The position numbers and the translations under genes are program-made. Shown here one piece after another: positions 5,780-13,018 of a stretch of DNA of 22,054 bases (positions within the stretch are counted from its first letter, which is position 1; each line of letters begins with the position of its first letter). This DNA comes from a virus: IMG/VR virus record IMGVR_UViG_3300025326_000224, positions 1 through 22,054 of that record. The stretch is one strand, 5' to 3'. Under the pieces are notes generated by a model. That model had not been told where the DNA came from and did not search any database. It saw only the letters and a program-made list of their open reading frames with translations.

Positions 5780-7101
5780 GGGATATCGAGCTCGGCCTGA
5801 AGCTGCATCCTGGCCAGCTCGAGGTGGCGGAGCGCATCGGCCGGCTCCCGCCATGCAAGCGGTTCGCGGTGGTCGTCGCGCACCGCAAATTCGGGAAGAC
5901 GACTCTCGCGCAGATGCTCCTCATCCAAGGCGCGCTGACCTCGACTCGCGAGCTGCCTCGATACGGGTACATGGCGCCGAGGCTCAAACAAGCGAAAGAC
6001 GTGTCGTGGATGGCGTTGCTCGCGCGCCTCGCTCAGATCCCCGGGATCCGCAAGTCGGAGTCCGAGCTGTGGATCGAACTGCCTCACAACGGCGCGCGCA
6101 TCGGTCTGTACGGCGCGAGCGAGGGACACGAAGAGGCATTGCGCGGGCTCTACTTCGACGGCCTCGTCGTCGACGAGTACGCCCAGGTCGGGCCCAATGT
6201 CTGGGGCGAGATCCTGCGCCCTACGCTCATGGACCGGCAGGGCTGGTGCCTCTTCATCGGCACCCCGCACGGCGTCGACGCTTTCCACGCGCTCTATCAC
6301 CGCGCTCTCGATGATCCTGATTGGTACACGGCGCTCTATCGTGCCGATGAGACGTGCTTGCCGTGGCTGCCGCCCGAGGAGCTCGAGCTCGCGCGCCACG
6401 CGATGGCAGACGCTCAATACAGGCAGGAGCTACTGTGTGATTGGTCTGCATCGTCCGATTACACGCTCATCACGATCGACCTCGTGAGCGCTGCGACGCG
6501 CCGCGAGTACGCGCTGCGCGAGATGGCCTACGCGCCGATGGTGCTCGGCGTCGACGTCGCGCGCTTCGGTGCGGACCGCTCTGTGCTGCAGCTGCGCCAA
6601 GGGCTGCATGCGCTCGAGCCTGTGGTGTATGAGGGGCTCGACAATATGCACCTCGCGGGGATGGTGGCGGACGTGGTGGCCAAGCGCAGCGTGGCGGCTG
6701 TGTTCGTCGACGCGGGGCGTGGTGAGGGGGTGATCGATCGTCTGCGGCAGCTCGGGCACAAGCAGATCCACGAGATCAACTTCGGGGGGAAGCCCCTGGA
6801 CGAGCGGTACGCGGACAAGCGCACGGAGATGTGGCACGAGGTCAAGAAGTGGCTCGAGGCGGGCGGCGCGCTGCCGAACCACAGCGACCTGAAGACGGAC
6901 CTGTGCGGTCCCACGTATGCGTTCACGCCTGCTGGCAAGATCAAGCTCGAGAGCAAGGACCGGATGCGCGAGCGGGGCCTGCGCTCGACGGATATCGGCG
7001 ATGCGCTCGCGTTGACGTTTGCGTTCCCGGTGGCGTCGCCTGATCTGCACTTGGCCGCTGGCCACCGCTACGTGCACCGGCAGCGGGTGGCGACGTTATG
7101 A
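5776..7101 (+). CDS. terL: terminase large subunit (packaging ATPase-nuclease)
   Basis: A 441-residue two-domain motor that translocates DNA into the prohead and cuts it. The ATPase domain has a variant Walker A AHRKFGKT (35-42, Lys41), the Walker B LVVDEY (130-135, catalytic Glu134) and a coupling motif IGTPHG (161-166). The RNase H-like nuclease domain has GVDVARFGADRS (Asp260), AVFVDAGRG (Asp312) and STDIGDALALTFA (Asp407/Asp410 region), the expected acidic triad. The length is at the short end of the family. Start at ATG 5776; a GTG three codons earlier (5767) is the only other nearby candidate. The stop overlaps the next ATG (ATGA). Confidence 0.95.
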   Translation: MRDIELGLKLHPGQLEVAERIGRLPPCKRFAVVVAHRKFGKTTLAQMLLIQGALTSTRELPRYGYMAPRLKQAKDVSWMALLARLAQIPGIRKSESELWIELPHNGARIGLYGASEGHEEALRGLYFDGLVVDEYAQVGPNVWGEILRPTLMDRQGWCLFIGTPHGVDAFHALYHRALDDPDWYTALYRADETCLPWLPPEELELARHAMADAQYRQELLCDWSASSDYTLITIDLVSAATRREYALREMAYAPMVLGVDVARFGADRSVLQLRQGLHALEPVVYEGLDNMHLAGMVADVVAKRSVAAVFVDAGRGEGVIDRLRQLGHKQIHEINFGGKPLDERYADKRTEMWHEVKKWLEAGGALPNHSDLKTDLCGPTYAFTPAGKIKLESKDRMRERGLRSTDIGDALALTFAFPVASPDLHLAAGHRYVHRQRVATL

Positions 7102-7679
7102 AGCGTGTGCTCGTGGCGATGCGTGATTGGTTGCTGGATCCAAGTGCGAGACATCTACTCGCGCTAGATGCGGAGCTGCCAGTAGTCGACAACCCTGATG
7201 CGTTCGACGGACACTACGCGCTCGAATTGGTGGCGTTCGATCCGATCCGGCATGAAACTATCCATACTCCTCTGAACGATGCCGAGGCAGCCGCATACCG
7301 TGTTGCGGAGACAGAAGCACGGTCTGCATTCGCTGAAGACTTCGCTCGAGCGGAGCTGAAGGTACGCGAGCAGCACGAACTTATGGCTCGTGCGCGCGCA
7401 CAACGCGAGGAGGACCTACGCAAGCAACAAGAGACCCAGGCGCGACAACGCGCTATTGCGCGCGAGCGACGATCTGAATTAATGCGACGCGAGAAGCATG
7501 CAAGAATGCTCGCATCGCAATCATACGGCTGCTTGGATGAAGTAGAAGAGCCCGCAGATGGCGATGTTGTCGACTACGAAGACAGTGTAACTGCCACTTA
7601 TGACGTGTACGATTACGTCAACCGTCGCGCTGCGCCGGTTGATTATCGAATGCGGGCGATTAGGCGCGGAGAATGCTGA
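7098..7679 (+). CDS. coiled-coil hypothetical protein
   Basis: A 193-residue protein whose middle (about residues 60-140) is a long, highly charged Glu/Arg/Gln-rich helix, almost certainly a coiled coil. The N terminus (1-55) is more ordinary, and the C terminus is acidic and rich in Asp, Val and Tyr (DVVDYEDSVTATYDVYDYV). No enzyme motif is visible. It overlaps TerL by 4 nt and the next gene by 7 nt. Base composition is unusual: near 7561-7620 GC falls to about 47%, against about 68% in part of the portal gene. Its place between terminase and portal suggests a packaging or head accessory protein, or a recent insertion. Function unknown. Confidence 0.7.
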   Translation: MKRVLVAMRDWLLDPSARHLLALDAELPVVDNPDAFDGHYALELVAFDPIRHETIHTPLNDAEAAAYRVAETEARSAFAEDFARAELKVREQHELMARARAQREEDLRKQQETQARQRAIARERRSELMRREKHARMLASQSYGCLDEVEEPADGDVVDYEDSVTATYDVYDYVNRRAAPVDYRMRAIRRGEC

Positions 7680-8086
7680 CCAGCGCTCCGACGAGGCGCT
7701 TCCGCGAGCTGATTGGCGCTGCTGACTGCCAGCGTGCGGCCGAGCTCGTTGGCAAGTGGGGCTATCCACGCGCGATCGAGTCCGAGGAGTTGGGGCTCGG
7801 CTACTGGTTCGTCTACGGGTCAGAGGTGGTGCTCTGGTACTGCTGGTTGATACCAGATCCAGGGACGCTGCTGGTGCATCTCTGCGTGGATCCCAAGCAC
7901 CGGCGGCGGATCTACCCGAGGCGGTTCCTGGTCGGGCTCGAGATCCTCGGCGAGGCACTCGGAGCGCAGCGGCTTCTGTTCGCGACGTCTGATCCGGCAG
8001 TGGAGATCCTCGGGTACGTCGAGCGGCTGGGCTGGACGCGCGAGTCGGACGAGGTCTGGAGCCTTTCGCTGGAGGATGCGGCATGA
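7673..8086 (+). CDS. GNAT-like acetyltransferase-fold protein
   Basis: A 137-residue protein with features of the GNAT fold: a central beta strand LLVHLCVDPKHRRRIYPRR, matching the strand-4 and acetyl-CoA-binding loop region (the usual Q/RxxGxG/A is here RRRIYPR, so degenerate), then a long helix (FLVGLEILGEALGA) and a strand plus aromatic turn (RLLFATSDPAVEILGYVERLGW) like the C-terminal 'GF' region. GNAT-like proteins between terminase and portal are recurrent in short-tailed phages, and T7 gp13 also has a GNAT-like fold with a structural role. It may therefore be structural rather than catalytic. It overlaps neighbours by 7 nt and 4 nt. Confidence 0.6.
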   Translation: MLTSAPTRRFRELIGAADCQRAAELVGKWGYPRAIESEELGLGYWFVYGSEVVLWYCWLIPDPGTLLVHLCVDPKHRRRIYPRRFLVGLEILGEALGAQRLLFATSDPAVEILGYVERLGWTRESDEVWSLSLEDAA

Positions 8087-8322
8087 CGGATCGGCACGAG
8101 TTTGCGCGGCGGTTGACGGCTGCGATCAAGGCGGTGCGCGAAGCGGATGAGCGTGCCCGTGAGCAGTTGGTCGTACTCCTGGCTGGGCGCCAAGCGGACG
8201 AGGCTGTCGCGCTCGAGCTCGATCGGCTGCTCAAGGACTCCATCGATCTCCGCGTGGCAGTGACCAAGCTCCGCGATGACCTGAAAGGGGTGCGAGATGG
8301 GAAGCAAGCCCAGCAAGCCTAG
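8083..8322 (+). CDS. small helical hypothetical protein
   Basis: A 79-residue, almost wholly helical protein (RLTAAIKAVREADERAREQ, then a Leu-rich segment with regular hydrophobic spacing), with no Cys or membrane segment. The start overlaps the previous stop (ATGA), and the 3' end overlaps the next gene by 26 nt. Probably a small coiled-coil head accessory protein; no family recognised. Confidence 0.65.
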   Translation: MTDRHEFARRLTAAIKAVREADERAREQLVVLLAGRQADEAVALELDRLLKDSIDLRVAVTKLRDDLKGVRDGKQAQQA

Positions 8323-8494
8323 GGTGGCGAAGTTGCCGCCTGCGCCTGATCCGGAGATTGCGCGAGCGGAGGAGGCTGCGCGACTACGTGAGCGTGAGCG
8401 GCGCAGGCATATGCGTGGGCGTGGTGCGACGCTGCTCGGTGGTGCGGGCGGGGATGCGCAGACGAGCGGTGCGAAGCTGCTCACGGGGAGCTGA
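8297..8494 (+). CDS. small pre-portal protein with C-terminal RGxA-LL-KLL motif (first of pair)
   Basis: A 65-residue basic protein: a Lys/Pro-rich start (MGSKPSKPRVAKLPPAPD), a charged Arg/Glu helix, then the C-terminal motif MRGRGATLLGGAG...GAKLLTGS. Small proteins with RGR-x-T-LL endings near the portal are frequent in short-tailed phages; T7 gp6.7 and gp7.3, virion or tail-assembly proteins near the T7 connector gene, are possible distant counterparts. It starts inside the previous gene with AAAGGGG upstream. The next gene ends in a related motif (see that entry). Role inferred only. Confidence 0.6.
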   Translation: MGSKPSKPRVAKLPPAPDPEIARAEEAARLRERERRRHMRGRGATLLGGAGGDAQTSGAKLLTGS

Positions 8495-8497
8495 GCG

Positions 8498-8770
8498 ATG
8501 GGCGACGCTGGCTCGACGATTGACGCGGTCAACCTGTTTCAGCGCGAGAAGCCTGGCGGCAAGAAAGCGCGGCATGAGGCTGGCACGTCCGCCAAGGAGG
8601 CTGAGCGCAGGCGCAAGCTGCAGATGAGGGATCGCGCGGCGACGCTCGAGTTCTCTGCTGAGCGTGCAGCCGAGGAGCAGCGCGCGAGGCGCTCCAGGCG
8701 TCTGCGTGGTGCGGCCTTGATGCTGGATCCTGTGACGGGCTCGACGGGCTCGAAGCTCTTGGGGGCGTGA
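8498..8770 (+). CDS. small pre-portal protein with C-terminal RGxA-LL-KLL motif (second of pair)
   Basis: A 90-residue charged protein ending LRGAALMLDPVTGSTGSKLLGA, which aligns with the C terminus of the previous protein: RG-x-A-x-L-L, a Gly-rich turn, then G-x-KLL-x-G. The N-terminal part is different (polar, then Lys/Arg/Glu-rich helix at about 20-65). It starts 3 nt after the previous stop, and its TGA shares a base with the portal ATG. The shared tail suggests that the two adjacent proteins bind the same partner, perhaps the portal or the packaged DNA. Family not firmly recognised. Confidence 0.6.
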   Translation: MGDAGSTIDAVNLFQREKPGGKKARHEAGTSAKEAERRRKLQMRDRAATLEFSAERAAEEQRARRSRRLRGAALMLDPVTGSTGSKLLGA

Positions 8771-10404
8771 TGGACGGCAAGACGGCGTTGCAGCGGCTCG
8801 AGGCGCTCAAGGGGCGGCGGACGAGCTTTGATGCGCAGTGGCAGGAGGTGAAGGACCGTTGCTTCCCGCACGGCGCGGATTTCACGTCGAGCCGGAGCCA
8901 AGGGCAGAAGACGAATCTCGAGATGTTCGACTCGACGGCCGCCGTGGACCTCGAGCGCTTCGCGGCTGTGATGGAGTCGATGCTCACGCCGCGGCAGCAG
9001 CGCTGGCACAGGCTGCGGTCAACGGTCGACGAGCTGAACGACCAGGAGGAGGTGCGGGAGTGGTTCGACACGGTGACCAAGGCGCTTTTCCGGGTACGCG
9101 ATGCGCCGCTGGCGGACTTCTACGGCCAATCGCACGAGGGGTACAAGTCGATCGGCGCCTACGGGAACCGCTGCACGTACGTCTACGAGGATGCGAGCAA
9201 CGTCATCCGGTATCGCAATTGCCACGTTGGCAGCACGTGGATCGCGCTGGATGAGCACAGGCGCGTGGATACGGTCTACCACACGTTCAAGCTCTCGGCG
9301 GCTGCGGCGGTGAGGCAGTGGCCTCAGACGGCCTCCGACAAGATGCGTGCGCTGGCGGAGCGGCAGCCATTCGAGCAGGTCGAGGTGCTGCACCTGGTAC
9401 AGCCTCGAGGTGCTGGGTACGAGCCAGGCCGGGCTGGCGACAATGGCAAGCCGTACCTCGCGATGGAGGTGCAGGTCGACGATGGCACGGTGCTCTCGAC
9501 GGGTGGCTACTACGAGCTGCCGTACATCTTCAGCCGGTACACGACGAACAGCGATGAGGACTACGGGCGCGGGCCGTGCATGCTCGTGCTGCCGGACATC
9601 AAGACGCTGAACGCGCAGGAGAGGGCGCTTCTGCGGAGCGCCGAGAAGATCGCTGATCCGCCGCTGCTGCTGCTGGATGATGGCGTGTTCGGGTGGCAGG
9701 GCCGCGACGTGACGCTGACGCCTGGTGGGCTGAACTACGGCGGGCTCGACCGTGAGGGCCGGCAGACGATTCAGCCGATGGTGACGGGTGGTCGGCCAGA
9801 GATGACGCTCGAGATGATGGAGCGCAAGCGGCAGACGATCCACGACGCGCTGCTCGTCTCGCTCTTCCAGATTCTCGTGGAAAATCCAGGGATGACGGCC
9901 ACGGAGGTGCTGCACAGGGCGCAGGAGAAAGGGATGCTGCTCGCGCCGTCGGTGGGTCGGCAGCAGAGCGAGATGCTCGGGCCGATGATCGAGCGCGAGG
10001 TTGCGATTCTCTTCCGCAACGGGCTGCTGCCACCGATTCCGCAGGCGCTTCTCGAGGCGGATGGTGAGTACAAGATCGAGTACGAGTCGCCTGCGACGCG
10101 GTACCAGCGATCCGAGGAGGTGCTGGCGTTCCAGCGTTCGATCGAGGCGTGGGCTCCGCTGCTGCAGGTGAACCCGAGCCTGCTCGAGAACGTGGACATG
10201 GACCAGGGCTTCCGGGAGACGCTGGAGATCAACGGCGTTCCGGCGAAGTGGATCAAGTCGCGTGAGGACGTGGATCGCGCGCGCGAGGCGCAGGCGGAGG
10301 TAGCGGAGCAGGAGGCTGCGGCCGAGCAGGCGCCTGGTGCTGCGGACACGATCAAGAAGCTCGCTGAGGCAGCGAACAAGGCGGGCGTGAGGCCCGCTGC
10401 GTGA
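8770..10404 (+). CDS. portal / head-tail connector protein (T7 gp8-like)
   Basis: A 544-residue podovirus connector, close to the 536 residues of T7 gp8. It forms the dodecameric ring at the capsid vertex through which DNA enters and leaves. Family-typical segments are visible: an N-terminal helical start (ALQRLEALKGRRTSFDAQWQ), SMLTPRQQRWHRLR, YKSIGAYGNRCTYV, a clip/stem region after YIFSRYTTNSDEDYGRGPC and LPDIKTLNAQERALLRSAEK, and PGMTATEVLHRAQEKGMLL. The C terminus (about 490-544) is Ala/Glu/Gln-rich, as expected for a crown or barrel tail. ATG 8770 (TGATG overlap) is chosen; GTG 8767 is possible. The stop overlaps the next GTG (GTGA). Confidence 0.95.
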   Translation: MDGKTALQRLEALKGRRTSFDAQWQEVKDRCFPHGADFTSSRSQGQKTNLEMFDSTAAVDLERFAAVMESMLTPRQQRWHRLRSTVDELNDQEEVREWFDTVTKALFRVRDAPLADFYGQSHEGYKSIGAYGNRCTYVYEDASNVIRYRNCHVGSTWIALDEHRRVDTVYHTFKLSAAAAVRQWPQTASDKMRALAERQPFEQVEVLHLVQPRGAGYEPGRAGDNGKPYLAMEVQVDDGTVLSTGGYYELPYIFSRYTTNSDEDYGRGPCMLVLPDIKTLNAQERALLRSAEKIADPPLLLLDDGVFGWQGRDVTLTPGGLNYGGLDREGRQTIQPMVTGGRPEMTLEMMERKRQTIHDALLVSLFQILVENPGMTATEVLHRAQEKGMLLAPSVGRQQSEMLGPMIEREVAILFRNGLLPPIPQALLEADGEYKIEYESPATRYQRSEEVLAFQRSIEAWAPLLQVNPSLLENVDMDQGFRETLEINGVPAKWIKSREDVDRAREAQAEVAEQEAAAEQAPGAADTIKKLAEAANKAGVRPAA

Positions 10405-10670
10405 GCCAGGTACAGACGCGGAAGCCGCAGGCTGCTCCGGCGCCCGAGCGGTACTGCGAGGACTGCCGGTTTGTGCGCTGGCGGTACGGGGCGCAGGCCA
10501 TCTGCCACTGGCCGATCAGGCGTGAGCAAGTGGGCGCGCCGTGGGTGCGCCGTCCTCGGCCTGTGCCGATCAAGGAGCCATGCGCTGAACAGCGTGCTGC
10601 TGTGAGCGGGTGCGGGCCAGAAGGCCGGCACTGGCAGGAGAAGCCGGTGCGGCACTGGGAGCTGCCGTAG
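10401..10670 (+). CDS. small Cys-rich putative zinc-binding phage protein
   Basis: An 89-residue protein from GTG 10401 (GTGA overlap with portal). It has Cys19 and Cys22 (YCEDCRFVR), Cys35 followed by His36 (ICHWP), Cys61 and Cys71 within CGPEGRHWQ. The spacing suggests a zinc ribbon-like site. The CxDCR...CGPEGRxW pattern is common in small proteins of phage head modules, but I know of no defined function. The stop TAG shares its G with the GTG of the next gene. Confidence 0.65.
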   Translation: MSQVQTRKPQAAPAPERYCEDCRFVRWRYGAQAICHWPIRREQVGAPWVRRPRPVPIKEPCAEQRAAVSGCGPEGRHWQEKPVRHWELP

Positions 10671-11014
10671 TGCTCGATCCGATCAGCCGCTCCAGGATCT
10701 ACAAGCGCGTGTTCGCGCGTGGCGCATGGGGTCGGCCGAGCTGGCGCGTGCGCCTCGTGATGGCCCTGCGCTCGAAACGGCAGGCGTACCGCGAGGTGTT
10801 CAGGCGCTACGACGCGGACATCGTGCTCGCTGACATGGCGAGGTACGGGAACGCTGGCCGCACGACGTTCGTGACGGACAGCGAGAGGTCGACGGCGTTG
10901 CTCGAGGGGCGGCGGCAGTTCTGGCTGTACGTCTCGCAGCTGGTTGACCTGGATGAGGAGACGTTGCGCGAGCAGATCAAGAGCGCGCAGCAGAAGACGG
11001 AGGCGAGGCAATGA
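10670..11014 (+). CDS. Bbp19-like phage head protein
   Basis: A 114-residue protein from GTG 10670. The middle and end show the Bbp19 family pattern: VFRRYDADIVLADMARYGN, then TALLEGRRQFWLYVSQLVDLDEETL, corresponding to the 'vlaDLarf...EGrRslvlril' signature of Bordetella phage BPP-1 Bbp19. The N-terminal 35 residues are basic and variable. BPP-1-type genomes place this gene between portal and scaffold, as here. Exact role unknown. The frame is open from ATG 10610, but starting there would run inside the previous gene. ATGA overlap with the scaffold gene. Confidence 0.7.
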   Translation: MLDPISRSRIYKRVFARGAWGRPSWRVRLVMALRSKRQAYREVFRRYDADIVLADMARYGNAGRTTFVTDSERSTALLEGRRQFWLYVSQLVDLDEETLREQIKSAQQKTEARQ

Positions 11015-11844
11015 GTACGGGTGCGGCGATCGTGACGGGTGAGCCTGGAGCGACTGCGCCTGCGCAGCCTGGCGCAGCGGCTCCTGCTGCGCCGGATGCG
11101 CTGGCGTGGGCAGGGGAGAACGCCGAGCTCCGGGCGCTGGCGCAGGGCAAGGGCTGGAAGGCGCCGGCAGACGCGCTCTCGGGGTACAAGCACCTCGAGA
11201 CGCTGCTCGGGCAGCGGGCTGGCAACCCGGAGCGGCTGGTGGTGCTGCCCGGGGACGAGTCGCCACAGGCGGAGTGGGATGCGTACTGGGCGAAGGCCGG
11301 GCGCCCCGAGAAGCCTGACGGCTACGACCTGAAGGACGTGCCGGAGGGCGACCTGCGGGACCGCTTCGGCGCCTGGGCGCACGAGGCTGGGCTCAGCCAG
11401 CGGCAGGCGAAGGCGGTGGCCGGCAAGTTCATGGAGTTCTCGACTGCAGCTGAGCAGGAGAAGGCTGCGACGTTCGAGCGAGACGCCAATGTGGTGATCG
11501 AGCAGAAGAAAAAGGAATGGGGCCAGGCGTACCCTGAGAACATCCTTGCAGGTCGGCAGTTAGCCGCGCGGTTTCGATTGACGGAGGAGGATCTGGACAC
11601 GTGGGAGATGGCATGGGGGACTGATAAATTCCTCACAAAGATGGCAGAGATGGGCCGGACCTTCGGTGAGCACAAGCCGGCCTCGGGCTCGGACAGCGGG
11701 CCGCTGGGGATGACGCCTGCCATCGCGCAGCAGCAGATCAAGGATCTCGAGGCGGACCCGGATTTCCGGGCGAAGTGGCTGGCTGGCAACCCGGAGGCCG
11801 CCAAGAAACGGTCCGACTTGTACAAGCTGGCCTATCCGTCTTGA
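11011..11844 (+). CDS. capsid scaffolding / assembly protein
   Basis: A 277-residue acidic, mostly helical protein directly before the major capsid gene, the standard scaffold position. It has an Ala/Pro/Gly-rich disordered N terminus (1-30), a conserved block WKAPADALSGYKHLETLLG followed by GRPEKPDGYDL, which occurs in many podovirus and siphovirus scaffolds, a coiled-coil core (about 115-190), and a basic C terminus (AAKKRSDLYKLAYPS), the part that usually contacts the capsid protein. T7 gp9 (307 aa) is comparable in length. ATGA overlap with the Bbp19-like gene. Its last codons run into the TTGACA of the promoter at 11841. Confidence 0.82.
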   Translation: MSTGAAIVTGEPGATAPAQPGAAAPAAPDALAWAGENAELRALAQGKGWKAPADALSGYKHLETLLGQRAGNPERLVVLPGDESPQAEWDAYWAKAGRPEKPDGYDLKDVPEGDLRDRFGAWAHEAGLSQRQAKAVAGKFMEFSTAAEQEKAATFERDANVVIEQKKKEWGQAYPENILAGRQLAARFRLTEEDLDTWEMAWGTDKFLTKMAEMGRTFGEHKPASGSDSGPLGMTPAIAQQQIKDLEADPDFRAKWLAGNPEAAKKRSDLYKLAYPS

Positions 11845-11868
11845 CACCGGAAAAGGACTGTGTACGGT
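11841..11868 (+). promoter_or_regulatory. putative promoter for the major capsid gene
   Basis: Perfect TTGACA at 11841-11846, overlapping the scaffold stop codon, and TACGGT at 11863-11868 with a 16-nt spacer. The -10 and following GAG resemble TAGGGTGAG in the promoter at 3486-3515. It would give the abundant capsid protein its own transcript. Confidence 0.5.
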
Positions 11869-12068
11869 GAGGCTGCATCTCGGACAAGCCTTTGGGCCCC
11901 GAGGTGCAGGATGAAGTAGCGCCCCTTCTGGCGCGGATAAGCCCATCTCAGGGGTCCCCGCAATGCCAGGAGGACAAGCGCAGGACTCATCGCGGCAACC
12001 CGCCTGAGTGGGTTTGACGCTGAGGACGCAACGCATGTTGCGCTCTCGCTCAACCTACGAGGCGGAGA
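11869..12068 (+). promoter_or_regulatory. 200-nt structured leader of the capsid gene
   Basis: No convincing gene here. It contains three foldable elements: GCGCC (11919-11923) with GGCGC (11930-11934); CCCA-T-CTCAGG (11942-11952) with CCTGAGTGGG (12003-12012), 10 bp with one bulge; and CGCAAC-GCAT-GTTGCG (12027-12042), extendable on both sides by TGAGG/TCTCG with one mismatch. No U-run follows any of them. A 14-codon ORF begins at ATG 11963 but has no clear ribosome-binding site. The capsid Shine-Dalgarno (GGCGGAG) follows at 12060-12066. Confidence 0.45.
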
Positions 12069-12941
12069 ATGTCGACTCAAGTAACAGAGGCACAGGTACG
12101 CGAGTACGCTGGCAACGTCCAGCTGCTCCTGCAGCAGCAGGGCAGCGTGCTCGCCGACAAGGTCGGAACGGGCACGCATGTCGGATCCGGCGCGGTGCCG
12201 GCCGATCAGGTGGGTTCCGTGACGGCGGTTCGCAGGACCACGCGGCACGCTGACACGCCGCTGGTCAACACGCCGCACGCAAGGCGCTGGGTCTTCCCGG
12301 TGGACTACGAGGTGGCCGATCTTCTGGACCACCAGGACATGATGCGGCTGCTCGCGGACATGAAGGGGCCCTACGCGCAGAGCCAGGCGTTCGCGCTCGG
12401 GCGAGCGAAGGACTCCGAGATCATCACGGCGTTAGATGCCACGGCGACCACTGGCGAGAACCAGGGCAGCACCGAGGCGTTCGATGCGACCAACTTCGGG
12501 CAGGTGTCCGGAGCGACGGGCCTGACGATCCTGAAGCTGCGGACGGCGCTGCTCCAGATGATGCGTGCGAATGTCCAGGTGGACCGCGAGAAGCTGTACT
12601 TCGTCATGTCTGCGCAGCAGCACGACGATCTGCTCGCGGATATCCAGGTGACCAGCCGGGACTTCAACTCGAACCCGGTTCTGGTCGAGGGGCGGATCCG
12701 GTACTACATGGGCATGGAGTTCGTGATCACGCAGCTCCTGCCGCTGACGGCTGCCGGTGGGGACCGCAGCTGCTTCCTGTTCGCGAAGAGCGGTGTCCAT
12801 CTCGGGATGTGGGGTAGCGACTCCCGCATCAGCGAGCGGGACGACAAGTCCTACTCCTGGCAGGTCTACTCGGCGCTGACCTGCGGCGCGACGCGCCTGG
12901 AGCAGGGGAAGGTGTGCCGGGTTCTCTGCGACGAACCGTAA
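12069..12941 (+). CDS. major capsid protein (HK97-fold, BPP-1-like group)
   Basis: A 290-residue shell protein. It follows the scaffold and its own promoter and leader, and has GGCGGAG just upstream of the ATG. The sequence has an N-terminal helical arm (EAQVREYAGNVQLLLQQQGS), RRTTRHADTPLVNTPHARRW, the block VDYEVADLLDHQDMMRLLAD with downstream AFALGRAKDSEIITAL, which is characteristic of podovirus capsid proteins of this group, and a C-terminal domain with FVMSAQQHDDLLAD and LVEGRIRYYMGMEFVIT. The length is modest for an HK97-fold protein, consistent with use of a separate cement protein. No protease or lysine/asparagine crosslink pair can be claimed from sequence alone. Confidence 0.88.
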   Translation: MSTQVTEAQVREYAGNVQLLLQQQGSVLADKVGTGTHVGSGAVPADQVGSVTAVRRTTRHADTPLVNTPHARRWVFPVDYEVADLLDHQDMMRLLADMKGPYAQSQAFALGRAKDSEIITALDATATTGENQGSTEAFDATNFGQVSGATGLTILKLRTALLQMMRANVQVDREKLYFVMSAQQHDDLLADIQVTSRDFNSNPVLVEGRIRYYMGMEFVITQLLPLTAAGGDRSCFLFAKSGVHLGMWGSDSRISERDDKSYSWQVYSALTCGATRLEQGKVCRVLCDEP

Positions 12942-12952
12942 TCCATGAGCTT

Positions 12953-12987
12953 CCGGTGGCCGCGGCGGGGTTCGTCGCGGCTGCCGG
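12953..12987 (+). terminator. strong GC hairpin between capsid and cement genes
   Basis: CCGGTGGCCGCG (12953-12964) pairs with CGCGGCTGCCGG (12976-12987); the stem continues inward to 12967/12973 with GCG/CGT, giving about 15 bp including three G-U pairs around a GGGTT loop. There is no U-run, so it is more likely a processing, stabilising or attenuating hairpin than a standard terminator. Confidence 0.5.
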
Positions 12988-13018
12988 TGGCGCAAAGCCA
13001 TAGAAGAGGGGTCTCGAC

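Noticed and set aside
5287-6417. Long minus-strand open frame (376 codons) opposite the terminase genes
   Set aside because: It mirrors the TerL coding frame, is Arg/Ala/Pro-rich without any domain, and lacks a ribosome-binding site. Typical antisense shadow in GC-rich DNA.
9019-9915. Minus-strand open frame of 298 codons opposite the portal gene
   Set aside because: The portal assignment on the + strand is firm; the antisense product is low-complexity and unlike any protein family I know.
11963-12007. 14-codon ORF in the capsid leader
   Set aside because: No Shine-Dalgarno sequence at a suitable distance, and it overlaps a paired region; more likely untranslated leader.
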